64,000 bases of DNA from Paenibacillus sp. HWE-109. GTDB taxonomy: Bacteria > Bacillota > Bacilli > Paenibacillales > NBRC-103111. Position numbers and translations under genes: made by a program. The notes beneath the pieces are model-generated. The model did not search any database. It had not been told where the DNA came from and saw only the letters and a program-made list of their open reading frames with translations. Where the stretch lies: the NCBI RefSeq assembly GCF_022163125.1, contig NZ_CP091881.1:1922001-1986000 (forward strand), given 5' to 3'. Shown here piece after piece: positions 24,374-32,795 of the stretch. Every line of letters begins with the position of its first letter. The first letter of the stretch is position 1.

Positions 24374-25462
24374 ATGGCGATAGGGCTATTATGTGTAATC
24401 GGATGTCTCTCAGGTTTCCTGTTGTTTCGAAAAAATGTGCTCAAGGTGGAAGCGGATCTCATCTTGCACGCCGTCAAAGTGTCCGTCATTATCCCTGCTA
24501 GAAACGAAGCGGGCAATCTGCCTCATCTGCTCCATGCTTTGAAGATTCAAACGCTGGAGCCCTATGAGATTATTGTCGTTGATGATTTCTCCGAGGACGA
24601 TACGCAGGAAGTAGCTGACAGCTACGGCGCCAAGGTCATTGCCAATACGAGTCTTCCCGATGGTTGGACGGGTAAGAACTGGGCTGTCTGGAATGGATAT
24701 TTACAAGCTACAGGTGATTATTTTGCTTTTCTTGATGCAGATATTAAGCTGGCGCCGCGTGCATTGGAGTCCTTGGTGAAAGTTAGGCACAAAGCCGGAG
24801 GCGTTATTTCTGTTGTTCCTTTTCATTTTACCGTGAAGTGGGTGGAGCGACTTGCCCTGATCTTTAATTTTCTCGGCGTATTCGCCTTCACGTCCCCATT
24901 TGAAAAGAATAATCCCCAAAAAGGTCTCTATGGCTCCTGCATATTAACCACGCGCGAAGACTACGAATCGATTCATGGACATGAAAGCATTAAATCGGAG
25001 ATGTTGGATGATCTGAACTTGGGGGCTACATTTCGGAGAGCGGGGATTGCTGTTACGAATTTTCTAGGGAGTGGTTTGGTCTCCTTTCGGATGTATCCGC
25101 AAGGCCTCAAAAGCCAGATTCAAGGCTTCGGGAAAGGGGCTGTATTAGGTACGTCTAAGCTAAGAGCGGGAACTGTTTTTCTCGTCGCGCTTTGGGTGGC
25201 AGGGTTGCTTATTTCTGAATCCTTTTTTCTGTTTCTCCACACTTCCTGGTGGGTGCCGCTGTTCATAGGCTATTTGCTGTATATCGTTCAAATCTTCTAT
25301 TTTGTTAAGTATGTAGGTGTTTTTGGCGTTATCATGCCGATTCTGCATGTGTTATCGACGTTATTCTTTATTTTTGTAATGCTGTATTCTATTTATCAAG
25401 TGGTATTCCTAGGCCATGTAGCGTGGAAAGGACGGCAAGTCAAAGTAGGAAGCAGGCGATGA
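24374..25462 (+). CDS. GT2 glycosyltransferase, CrtQ-like
   Basis: Membrane-anchored family 2 glycosyltransferase, 362 residues. An N-terminal membrane helix is followed by the GT-A domain: VSVIIPARNEAGNL, IIVVDDFSEDDT, FLDADIKL (the DxD) and a late acidic MLDDLNLGATFRRAG. Three or four C-terminal membrane helices follow. The end, VAWKGRQVKV, and overall layout recall CrtQ, which glycosylates diaponeurosporenoate in staphyloxanthin synthesis. No other carotenoid gene is in the window, so another lipid acceptor is possible. ATG 24374 follows GGAGG by eight bases. Its stop overlaps the next start in ATGA. Confidence 0.83.
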   Translation: MAIGLLCVIGCLSGFLLFRKNVLKVEADLILHAVKVSVIIPARNEAGNLPHLLHALKIQTLEPYEIIVVDDFSEDDTQEVADSYGAKVIANTSLPDGWTGKNWAVWNGYLQATGDYFAFLDADIKLAPRALESLVKVRHKAGGVISVVPFHFTVKWVERLALIFNFLGVFAFTSPFEKNNPQKGLYGSCILTTREDYESIHGHESIKSEMLDDLNLGATFRRAGIAVTNFLGSGLVSFRMYPQGLKSQIQGFGKGAVLGTSKLRAGTVFLVALWVAGLLISESFFLFLHTSWWVPLFIGYLLYIVQIFYFVKYVGVFGVIMPILHVLSTLFFIFVMLYSIYQVVFLGHVAWKGRQVKVGSRR

Positions 25463-26079
25463 CCATGACCCTTGTATGGACGGTGTTGGCCTTTGCTTGC
25501 GGCTCTTTGATGTTTTCTTATTGGCTTGGCAGATGGGCTCGTCATAATTTGAACGCAGTAGGGGACGGGAATCCTGGGGGGCTTAACCTATGGAAAGCAG
25601 CCGGGTATAGATGGGGAATAGCAGGGATTATCCTTGATTTTCTAAAAGGGTATGTCCTTCTTTTCATTTTAGTGAAGAGTGAAAATATGCTGGGCAATTC
25701 AATGATTCCCATTGCATTGGCCCCTATTGTGGGGCACGCTTTCTCGCCATTTCTCAAAGGGAGAGGCGGCAAAGCAATCGCTGTAACGTTCGGCGTATGG
25801 AGCGCATTGAGCGGATTTGAGATTTCCCTTGCCCTTGCTGTGATTCTAGCTATTCTCCTAGGTGGATTCAAGCTGTTGAATAAAGGAAAGCCCGCCTCCT
25901 CAGCGGCAGATGGCTTGCAGGTTGTGCTTGGCCTGCTTCTTGTCGGGTGGTATTTGTTTATTAGGGACTTTGGCCATGCAATCATCTGGATTTGGCTTGG
26001 CAATGTGCTGTTGATGATGTACACGCATCGAAAGGAACTGCGCACCTGTTGGGAGAATTTTTTTAACAAGTCCACGTAA
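25459..26079 (+). CDS. PlsY-family glycerol-3-phosphate acyltransferase-like protein
   Basis: A 206-residue integral membrane protein with about five segments. PlsY-type motifs are present in modified form: GDGNPGGLNLWKAAG (usually GSGNPGATN) and GHAFSPFLKGRGGKAIA (usually GHxFPxFLxFKGGKG). PlsY acylates glycerol-3-phosphate using acyl phosphate. The altered motifs and the 4-bp ATGA overlap with a CrtQ-like glycosyltransferase suggest a paralogue acylating a glycosylated lipid. That role is inference. ATG 25459 has AGGAAGCAGGCG upstream. Confidence 0.8.
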   Translation: MTMTLVWTVLAFACGSLMFSYWLGRWARHNLNAVGDGNPGGLNLWKAAGYRWGIAGIILDFLKGYVLLFILVKSENMLGNSMIPIALAPIVGHAFSPFLKGRGGKAIAVTFGVWSALSGFEISLALAVILAILLGGFKLLNKGKPASSAADGLQVVLGLLLVGWYLFIRDFGHAIIWIWLGNVLLMMYTHRKELRTCWENFFNKST

Positions 26080-26093
26080 GCTTGGAAATCAAA

Positions 26094-26171
26094 AAAAGGG
26101 TCATCCACCTGATTACATACTAGTCCCGACCATGGGAAAACCTAGCATAATCAGAGAGGAGTGACCCTTTT
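26094..26171 (+). promoter_or_regulatory. Structured leader that appears to sequester the SD of the HlyIII gene
   Basis: Nested pairing is visible. AAAAGGGTCA (26094-26103) pairs with TGACCCTTTT (26162-26171), extended by TCC (26104-26106) with GGA (26158-26160), which is part of the GAGGAG ribosome site. CTGATTA (26109-26115) pairs with TAATCAG (26148-26154). The inner hairpin is CTAG/CTAG plus TCCC/GGGA. The ATG lies three bases after the outer stem. Translational control by an RNA switch or protein is possible, or termination after the PlsY-like gene. Confidence 0.55.
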
Positions 26172-26173
26172 GT

Positions 26174-26818
26174 ATGGACGATAGACTGCACTTAAAGGAA
26201 GAACGATGGAATGCGATCAGTCATGGCATCGGCATGGTGCTCAGCATATTCGGACTTGTGATGCTGCTTCAGCGATCCTCATTGTTCGAGGATTTGACCT
26301 ACACAATTAGCAATCTGATCTACGGCGCATCATATTGTTTGGTGTATTTGTCCTCGACGCTGCTCCACGCTTCTCGTTCACGCAAATGGGGAGAGCGGTT
26401 CGAGCGGCTGGATCACGCAGCCATTTTTATTGCGATCGCAGGGTCCTATACGCCGTTCTTGCTCATCACGCTGCCCGGTTGGATCGGCTACTCATTACTT
26501 GGGCTGATCTGGGTGCTGGCCATCGGCGGCGTTCGCTATGTGAAGTTCATTATCCACCGTTTTCTGCCATGGGGACTCTGTTTCTACCTCATGATGGGAG
26601 CCTTCATGATATCCCTGATCGCTCCTTTGTACGAGCGGCTTCCTGCCGCGGCTGTAGTGTGGATTTTATTGGGTGTATCATCTTATCTTATAGGCTTAGT
26701 GTTTTTTTTGTGGCGCCAATTAAGGTATCATCATACGATCTGGCATCTGTTCGTCCTAGGTGGAAGCAGCTGCCACTTCATTGCGGTGTATGCCTATGTC
26801 ATGCCATCGCTGCTATAA
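26174..26818 (+). CDS. Hemolysin III/PAQR-family membrane protein (YqfA/TrhA-like)
   Basis: A 214-residue seven-helix membrane protein of the hemolysin III branch of the PAQR superfamily. The conserved polar set is present: E..N.....G near the start (KEERWNAISHG), S..LH in the third helix (STLLHAS), a D-H pair (RLDHAAIF), and a C-terminal H..H-type site (IWHLFVLGGSSCHF). These residues bind zinc in the eukaryotic relatives. Bacterial members are linked to membrane-lipid homeostasis. It is preceded by a hairpin that masks its ribosome site and follows the acyltransferase-like gene. Confidence 0.87.
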   Translation: MDDRLHLKEERWNAISHGIGMVLSIFGLVMLLQRSSLFEDLTYTISNLIYGASYCLVYLSSTLLHASRSRKWGERFERLDHAAIFIAIAGSYTPFLLITLPGWIGYSLLGLIWVLAIGGVRYVKFIIHRFLPWGLCFYLMMGAFMISLIAPLYERLPAAAVVWILLGVSSYLIGLVFFLWRQLRYHHTIWHLFVLGGSSCHFIAVYAYVMPSLL

Positions 26819-26894
26819 ACTCGTAAACTCATGTGCCATGCGCATCCTTCTCCAAGGTGACTTTCATCTTATCTCGGTATCTTGCTGTTATGCA

Positions 26895-27791
26895 TCAATA
26901 GGGGGGCAGCGATCTTCGCCTTGCTTCGGAGGGCGGATAATTTTTATATTTTTTGTACAGCTTGGTAAAATAGTTCGGGTTCCCGCAGCCGATGCGCTCG
27001 GCGATTTGCGTTACCGTAGCATCTGTTTCCCGCAGCAAGCGATCAGCTTCATGAATGCGCAGCCCGTTCATATAATCGACGAAAGTGCGTCCGGTCATTT
27101 TTTTGAACGTTTTGCAAAAATGGTAAGGATTTAAATGAACCATCTTCGCAGCCTGCTCGACTGAAAGCGGTTCAGCAATATGAGCTTCCAGATATTCAAT
27201 CAGCGGTTTGAATGATTCCGAATGGCGGGCAGGAACGGGTTTATCCGCAAACTTGTCCGGCAAGTACTGCCGCGACAATCGGGTGAACAGAAGCTGAAAG
27301 TTATGTTTGATAACCAGCTCGTAAGCGGGCGGCTTTAACTCAAATTCAGCGGTAGACTCACGAATTAGCCTGCGAAATGGTTCGGCAAGCTCATCGGATG
27401 CAGGAAGCTTAGCCGGGAAATGGACACGGCCATCCAGATAGGGCAAGATGTACCGCTCGTAAGCAGGATCAGGCGGCAGTACCCGAAGCAGAGCAGCATT
27501 AAAGACAACTGCAACATATTCGAGTTCCTCATCTGCGGTACTGTAGCCCACATGCAGCGCGCCGGAGGGAATGAATAGAAGATCCCCGGCGGCGACTTCG
27601 TAGGGACGACTATCGATATGAAAGACAGCTTGGCCGAATTGCATGTCAATAATTTCGAAATGCTCATGCCAATGGAGATAGAGAATGTTGGCGTCCTTAC
27701 TCGCATTATCGGGGTGGTTGCGATAGAACCAGATCGGATAGCTGCTGCTCCATCCAGGCGTGCGTTCCATTAAATTCGGTGGGTATGTCAT
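26895..27791 (-). CDS. AraC-family transcriptional regulator
   Basis: A 298-residue regulator: cupin domain (about 25-120, LHWHEHFEIIDMQFG, AAGDLLFIPSGALH) plus C-terminal AraC DNA-binding domain (about 190-290, VHLNPYHFCKTFKKMTGRTFVDYMNGLRI and IGCGNPNYFTKLYKKY). ATG 27791 is preferred because GGAGGAAGTGAGG precedes it. TTG 27812 is in the same frame. It is divergently oriented to the PhyH-HEAT gene, its most likely target. Confidence 0.87.
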   Translation of the reverse strand: MTYPPNLMERTPGWSSSYPIWFYRNHPDNASKDANILYLHWHEHFEIIDMQFGQAVFHIDSRPYEVAAGDLLFIPSGALHVGYSTADEELEYVAVVFNAALLRVLPPDPAYERYILPYLDGRVHFPAKLPASDELAEPFRRLIRESTAEFELKPPAYELVIKHNFQLLFTRLSRQYLPDKFADKPVPARHSESFKPLIEYLEAHIAEPLSVEQAAKMVHLNPYHFCKTFKKMTGRTFVDYMNGLRIHEADRLLRETDATVTQIAERIGCGNPNYFTKLYKKYKNYPPSEARRRSLPPY

Positions 27792-27919
27792 TAGGGGCCT
27801 CACTTCCTCCAAAAGCTAAATACGAGAAGCATTACACAAAATTAGATAGATAGTTGGCGTATTATGCGATAATAATGCTTTTATTAAATGATCATAACTC
27901 AATATAGGAGGGATGGACA

Positions 27920-28003
27920 ATGGGGAGTACGAAGCTGGGATCATCCGGACTAAGCCAAAGCTATCTTAGTTTTGTGCTACCTCTGATTAAGATCGTCTAT
28001 TAA
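27920..28003 (+). CDS. 27-codon ORF, possible aldo/keto-reductase start remnant
   Basis: ATG 27920 has an excellent AGGAGG seven bases upstream and encodes MGSTKLGSSGLSQ..., then stops at 28001-28003. The KLGSSGL stretch resembles the first beta-strand of aldo/keto reductases (RKLGSSGLxVS), so this may be the start of a deleted gene. It could also be a leader peptide for the PhyH gene 74 bp downstream. No codon evidence decides between these. Confidence 0.3.
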   Translation: MGSTKLGSSGLSQSYLSFVLPLIKIVY

Positions 28004-28076
28004 TACTTGCCGGTGTCGCTCTTATAATAAGGGTATTGTTACTGCAATCATCCAACGCCAAGGAGGCCAGATTTAC

Positions 28077-29486
28077 ATGCAGCCAAATACACCATTATTA
28101 TTGACAGATGAGCAAATGCGGACTTTTATTACAAACGGGTGTCTGTTACTCAAAACTGATTTTTCACCCGAATTTCATCAACAACTCTTGGAACAATTGA
28201 ATACCGTATACACCGAGGAGGGGAACCCGGGTAATAACTTGCTGCCGCGTATCCGCGAAGTGCAAAAAATATTTGATCACCCGGTTGTCACCGGAGCACT
28301 AACGAGTGTGCTTGGCGCTAATTACATGATGCATGCCCACCGGCATGGTCACTTTAATGCGTCGGCAACAGCCGGAGGCTGGCACAAGGACAGCTACTGG
28401 GGCTATGAGCGGATGCGGAATCACCATCCGAATTGGGCAATGATCATGTATTTCCCGCAAGATACACCCGTGGAATTAGGACCAACCGGCATTCTGCCAG
28501 GGACTCAGAATTATGATTCTCGCAACTTCGAATCGAATGAACCGCAGGGTGAAGTGCTGGCGAACGGCGAGGCAGGGACCTTTGCGTTGATCCATTATGA
28601 TATCTGGCATCGCTCAACGCCCAACCTTCTCGGGCAGCCCCGCTATATGTTGAAATTTGAATTCATGCGCACAGAGATGCCGCAGGAACCGAGTTGGAAT
28701 AACCAAGAAACCGGATGGAAGAGACCGGTCAATCTATTGGCGCCTATTGCGGAGAATGATCTGATGTGGGAAGAAACGTGGAATTGGCTTTCCGGGGAAA
28801 TAGGCAGTTTGGCGGGAACCGCTTCAACTGATCCTGAACAGATCAAGGCGCTGGCAGGTCAATTGGGTGGCTTCGAACCTACAGCTATCAATGCCTCATA
28901 TGATTTGGCGAGGCGTGGTCCTCAAGGTGTTGAAGCTTTGTTGGAAGGATTGTACAGTGATCAGAAACAAGTTTCTCGCGTTGCAGCTTATGGTTTATCC
29001 GCTGCTGGCAAAGAGGCTGTAGACGGCTTGATCGAAGCCTTAAATCATAAGGAAGAAGCTGTCGTCGTACGCGCGGTATTTGCATTAGGCGAACTAAGCA
29101 GGTTAGCTGCGAAGGCGGTGCCTGCGCTGCTTCAACTGCTGGGCCATCCGGCAGATGCGATCCGCATCGCGGTCGTTGATGCGCTTGGTTATATGACGGC
29201 TCCAATCGACGAGATTGTCGCTGGGTTGGCGAATGCCCTGCAGGATGTGAACACGCAAGTTCGCTTCATGGCTAGCTTATCTCTATCTCGTTTGGGGGCG
29301 TCGGCGGAAGCCGCAGTACCGCAATTGGCCGCAGCGCTGGAGGATGAGAATCGGTATGTGCGTGCCCATGCCGCAGAATCCCTGAATTATATCGGCTCCG
29401 AGCGGGCTAAGAATACGCTGATCAAATTTTTGCTGAATTCCCGTTGGTGCCCGACAACGAACAAAGCTAACGCTTTTTACCCGTAA
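28077..29486 (+). CDS. PhyH-type 2-oxoglutarate dioxygenase fused to HEAT repeats
   Basis: A 469-residue two-part protein. The N-terminal Fe(II)/2-oxoglutarate oxygenase (about 1-210) has the facial triad H103-x-D105 (GWHKDSY) and H178 (HYDIWHRS), with R189 (GQPRYML) as candidate 2-oxoglutarate anchor. The C-terminal part (about 250-460) is five or six HEAT-like repeats of about 32 residues (ARRGPQGVEALLEGL, GLIEALNHKEEAVVVRAVFALGEL, and so on). PhyH enzymes hydroxylate small molecules, and the HEAT part may bind a partner. ATG 28077 follows AAGGAGG. Flanked by two AraC genes. Confidence 0.88.
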   Translation: MQPNTPLLLTDEQMRTFITNGCLLLKTDFSPEFHQQLLEQLNTVYTEEGNPGNNLLPRIREVQKIFDHPVVTGALTSVLGANYMMHAHRHGHFNASATAGGWHKDSYWGYERMRNHHPNWAMIMYFPQDTPVELGPTGILPGTQNYDSRNFESNEPQGEVLANGEAGTFALIHYDIWHRSTPNLLGQPRYMLKFEFMRTEMPQEPSWNNQETGWKRPVNLLAPIAENDLMWEETWNWLSGEIGSLAGTASTDPEQIKALAGQLGGFEPTAINASYDLARRGPQGVEALLEGLYSDQKQVSRVAAYGLSAAGKEAVDGLIEALNHKEEAVVVRAVFALGELSRLAAKAVPALLQLLGHPADAIRIAVVDALGYMTAPIDEIVAGLANALQDVNTQVRFMASLSLSRLGASAEAAVPQLAAALEDENRYVRAHAAESLNYIGSERAKNTLIKFLLNSRWCPTTNKANAFYP

Positions 29487-29498
29487 GACATACAAATG

Positions 29499-29555
29499 AA
29501 AGGCCTGTGTTTCTGAATGTTCCGTCCGCGGAACTTTCAGAGCACAGGCCTTTTT
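29499..29555. terminator. Bidirectional terminator between PhyH-HEAT and AraC genes
   Basis: AAAGGCCTGTG (29499-29509) pairs with CACAGGCCTTT (29543-29553). A second stem CTGAA.GTTCCG/CGGAAC.TTCAG lies inside. T-run on the plus strand, and A-run on the other side serves the convergent AraC gene. Confidence 0.88.
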
Positions 29556-29563
29556 GTAGTCGT

Positions 29564-30427
29564 TTACAACGCAGAGAAATCAGTGGGTATCTTAGGTTTC
29601 AGCTCACGAAAAGCTGTCGGTTTGAAGCCGGTCTGCTCACGGAACATGCGCGAGAAATAGGATAGTTCCATCCCCAGCATATCGGCGATTTGCGATACAT
29701 TAAGCTCGGTAGTAGTGAGATAGTCCTTCGCCTTCTCTGAGCGCAAATGATTCATATATTGAATCGGAGAATACCCGGTAAACTGCTTGAAAGCATTGAT
29801 AAAATAGTTAGGATGATAATGTGCGATACGAGATAAGGTATCGACCGATACGTTCTCTGCAATGTGCTGTTCCATGTATTGAAGCACACTGTTCATTTTC
29901 TCAAAAGTAGGCGTTGAGGCAATGTTGAGCTTAACAACTTCACTTTGCTCGATATACGCTGCGATAAATTCCAACAGTATCGCATTGATTCGGAATTCAG
30001 AAGTTAATTCGTCACTTTTGGCATAGGCAATGAGCTGATCGAACTGGAGTTGAAACGCCTCCGGATCCTTGAGCGGGATGAAGGGGGAAGTCTGCAAAAT
30101 TTGAAATAAATCCAAATCTCCGATTTTCGCTGTGAAATGACACCAGTATTTGCCGAACGTATCCTCACTGATGGTCCCATAAGCTTGATCGCTGCCAGCA
30201 GGGAGGAGATACAATTCTCCGGGCTTAGGATAATACGTTTGATCCCCGATCCGGACGTAGCCTTCCCCTTCACGAATAAAATAAAGCCGATTAAAGGGGC
30301 ACGCGGTATTCTCGTCTTTCCAGGAAAAGGGGACCTTGGTATAGGCTGCATATGACATATCCAGTCTGGCCTTCGCAATATATTTCTTCCAAAAGGTGCG
30401 CTGACTTTCATTCATATCGGATCGCAT
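29564..30427 (-). CDS. AraC-family transcriptional regulator
   Basis: A 287-residue regulator with a cupin-like ligand domain (about 20-140, ...LYFIREGEGYVRIGDQTYYPKPGELYLLPAG) and an AraC double helix-turn-helix (about 175-275, ...RIAHYHPNYFINAFKQFTGYSPIQYMNHLR and LGMELSYFSRMFREQTGFKP). It converges on PhyH-HEAT. It starts 4 bp downstream of the TetR stop, so it may be co-transcribed with tetR. Target unknown. Confidence 0.86.
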   Translation of the reverse strand: MRSDMNESQRTFWKKYIAKARLDMSYAAYTKVPFSWKDENTACPFNRLYFIREGEGYVRIGDQTYYPKPGELYLLPAGSDQAYGTISEDTFGKYWCHFTAKIGDLDLFQILQTSPFIPLKDPEAFQLQFDQLIAYAKSDELTSEFRINAILLEFIAAYIEQSEVVKLNIASTPTFEKMNSVLQYMEQHIAENVSVDTLSRIAHYHPNYFINAFKQFTGYSPIQYMNHLRSEKAKDYLTTTELNVSQIADMLGMELSYFSRMFREQTGFKPTAFRELKPKIPTDFSAL

Positions 30428-30431
30428 GAAC

Positions 30432-31085
30432 TCAGATTCCTTTCACGAATAGTCGACAGATACCCGAGATGAATTGCTCCTTGGTATAGCCCAGAACTTC
30501 TCTGTGATACAAATATTGTTCGGGCATGAGGGAGCCAAGGATGGTATTCACTGTTAAGGTAACGTCAATCTGTTCGATTTCACCTTGATTCACGGCCCGC
30601 TCAATTAATGGGGCAAGCAGATTGTGCAAACGAACATAAATCGGTTTTTTATGCAAATAGAACCGTTCCTTATCCGTGTAAATCAGGTTGATGGCAGAGA
30701 GCAAGGAAGCTTTATCATCGATGAAGTCAATAATCATGATGATCGCTTCGGACATTTGATTTAAGGCAGTGCCTTCCCGAGTTGTATCCGCGATCCTTGC
30801 TTCCAGTGACGCGATAAATTGCGAGGTGGTTGAACGCAGTAAATCACTGCATACCTCACCAATATGTGCATATCTGCGGTACAGTGTCCCTTGTCCAACG
30901 CCTGCTTCTTTGGCGATCTGATGCATGGTGACGGTGTCAATCTTATGGGTCTTGAACAAGTTGCGAGCTGTCGTCAGAATGCGTCTGCGGTACTCCGAAT
31001 CTTTCTCTTCGCGACGACCACAGCTAAGTTTAGCTTCAACTTCAAGTGCATACAAGGAATCTTGGGGTTCATCTATATGTTTCAT
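30432..31085 (-). CDS. TetR-family repressor of the adjacent efflux pump
   Basis: A 217-residue TetR regulator. The DNA-binding domain (about 30-80) has ARNLFKTHKIDTVTMHQIAKEAGVGQGTLYRRY; the rest is an all-helical ligand domain. ATG 31085 has AGGAGG upstream. The frame extends 20 codons further into the operator region without a ribosome site. It is divergent from the DHA2 exporter, with two identical palindromes between them, the classic local-repressor arrangement. It probably also represses itself. The inducer would be an exported drug or metabolite. Confidence 0.9.
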   Translation of the reverse strand: MKHIDEPQDSLYALEVEAKLSCGRREEKDSEYRRRILTTARNLFKTHKIDTVTMHQIAKEAGVGQGTLYRRYAHIGEVCSDLLRSTTSQFIASLEARIADTTREGTALNQMSEAIIMIIDFIDDKASLLSAINLIYTDKERFYLHKKPIYVRLHNLLAPLIERAVNQGEIEQIDVTLTVNTILGSLMPEQYLYHREVLGYTKEQFISGICRLFVKGI

Positions 31086-31129
31086 CTGCGTACGCCTCCT
31101 GAACAGCAATCCGATTACAAAATAATCAT

Positions 31130-31158
31130 TTGACAAAACGGACAATTGTCCGTATTAT
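31130..31158 (+). promoter_or_regulatory. SigA-type promoter of the DHA2 exporter
   Basis: TTGACA (31130-31135), 17-bp spacer, TATTAT (31153-31158). The first TetR palindrome fills the spacer exactly. Confidence 0.8.
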
Positions 31159-31179
31159 TGGGTTGCGGACAATTGTCCG
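31138..31179. promoter_or_regulatory. Tandem TetR operators
   Basis: ACGGACAATTGTCCGT at 31138-31153 and CGGACAATTGTCCG at 31166-31179 are perfect palindromes with centres 27 bp apart. One blocks the -35/-10 spacer and the other the start region, so binding would shut the exporter promoter. Confidence 0.88.
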
Positions 31180-31228
31180 TTACTATTGTAACACAAAAAG
31201 AGAGAGATTGTCGAAGGAGGAACCATAC

Positions 31229-32728
31229 GTGAGTCAAACATCAGCATCCGGTGATCAAGCACCGGAATTTAAGATTAGCAGTATTTTGGTACCGTTGATC
31301 GCTATTATTACAGGTATTTTCATGGTTATTCTGGATTCAACGGCTATGAATGTGGCCTTGTCGAAGTTGGTCGTTGATTTTAAAACCGACTTGCCGACGA
31401 TACAATGGACAGTAACAGGCTATATGCTGGCTACTGCTGCGGTCATTCCGTTAGCTGGATGGTTATCCGATCGATTTGGGGCAAAGAATGTTTTTCTGAC
31501 ATCCGTCCTCTTGTTCACGATCGCATCCGTGTTATGCGCGACCCCCAATAGTGCTGAATGGCTCATTATTTTCCGTATCTTGCAAGGTTTGGGCGGCGGC
31601 TTCGTTATGCCTGTAGCCATGGCGTATGTATTCCGGCTTAGCCCTCCGAATAAAATCGGTCAGGTCATGGGGATGCTGGGCGTTCCTATATTGTTAGCTC
31701 CCGCGATTGGACCTATTCTCGCTGGTTGGTTGGTCGAATATCATTCCTGGCACTGGATTTTCCTGATTAATCTTCCTGTTGGTATTTTCAGTTTTATATT
31801 TGGCTTGTGGAAGCTGCCTAAGGTGGCTCGTAAACAAATAGCAGGCTTTGATTTACCTGGTATGATTCTTGGGCCGATTGCTTTCGCAGCCTTATCCTAT
31901 GGAATTACGCAAGGCGCTGAAAGCTGGTCCTCCGGCAAAACGCTTGGCGGAATTATCATTGGCGCTGTCGCATTAATTGCTTTCATCATCGTTGAATTGA
32001 AAGCCAAGGTACCTTTGCTTGAGCTGCGCGTGTTTAAATCCATTGACTTTTCTTTTGGTATTTTCGTGCAATGGGTGCTGCAGTTCTGTCTTTTTGGCGC
32101 GATCTTCCTACTGCCGCAATTCTTGCAGCAGGCCCGCGGCTACGGAGCTTTTGACACTGGAATGACATTATTCCCGCAAGCGATCGCCTCTGCTGTTATG
32201 ATGCCGATTGGTGGTTATTTGTTTGATAAAATCGGGGTGCGCTGGCTAGTCGTTGTCGGATTAAGCTTAGTTTCCGGAGCGATCTTCCAATATTCGCATG
32301 TCGACCTAACAACAGAAGGTTCTGATTTAATCCTTCCGCTTATTATGGCTGGTTCAGGCATGGGACTGATGATGATGCCGCTTAACTCTCATTTAATCAA
32401 GAAAGCTCCATCGGACTTGGTAAGCCGGGTAACCTCCCTGACCAGTGCCATGCAGCAGGTTATTAATTCCTTCGCAGTGGCGACGCTGGTAACGATACTT
32501 TCTTCTCGTGTGAGTTCAACGATTGCCGCGCAGAAGATTCCCGTGAACGGACCGGCGGACTTGCAAAAAGCGATGCTTGCTGTTGCGCCCGAAGCATTCG
32601 GGCATACGTTCCGTGTGATGCTGTTCATTGCGATCGCAGGTGTTTTCTTGGGCTTGTTCTTGCGCCGAGGCAAGGAGCAGCCATCAAGCGCGGTGAAAAC
32701 AGAAGTCGCGTTAGAGGGTTTGCACTAA
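31229..32728 (+). CDS. DHA2-family multidrug exporter (EmrB/QacA/LmrB type)
   Basis: A 499-residue, 14-helix major facilitator antiporter. Motif A is GWLSDRFGAKNVF; motif C-like GVPILLAPAIGPILAGW; the DHA2-type LDSTAMNVAL lies in helix 1. It expels drugs or toxic metabolites in exchange for protons. GTG 31229 follows GGAGGA. The in-frame extension upstream to 31130 covers the promoter and operators and is not real. Regulated by the divergent TetR. A strong terminator follows. Confidence 0.92.
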   Translation: MSQTSASGDQAPEFKISSILVPLIAIITGIFMVILDSTAMNVALSKLVVDFKTDLPTIQWTVTGYMLATAAVIPLAGWLSDRFGAKNVFLTSVLLFTIASVLCATPNSAEWLIIFRILQGLGGGFVMPVAMAYVFRLSPPNKIGQVMGMLGVPILLAPAIGPILAGWLVEYHSWHWIFLINLPVGIFSFIFGLWKLPKVARKQIAGFDLPGMILGPIAFAALSYGITQGAESWSSGKTLGGIIIGAVALIAFIIVELKAKVPLLELRVFKSIDFSFGIFVQWVLQFCLFGAIFLLPQFLQQARGYGAFDTGMTLFPQAIASAVMMPIGGYLFDKIGVRWLVVVGLSLVSGAIFQYSHVDLTTEGSDLILPLIMAGSGMGLMMMPLNSHLIKKAPSDLVSRVTSLTSAMQQVINSFAVATLVTILSSRVSSTIAAQKIPVNGPADLQKAMLAVAPEAFGHTFRVMLFIAIAGVFLGLFLRRGKEQPSSAVKTEVALEGLH

Positions 32729-32735
32729 ATGATTA

Positions 32736-32787
32736 AGAGGGTGTCCCATAAGTCATGGAAATGACTTGGGACACCCTCTCATTTTTT
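32736..32787 (+). terminator. Rho-independent terminator after the exporter
   Basis: AGAGGGTGTCCCATAAGTCAT pairs with ATGACTTGGGACACCCTCT (one bulge) around GGAA, with six Ts after. Confidence 0.92.
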
Positions 32788-32795
32788 GTAAACAA

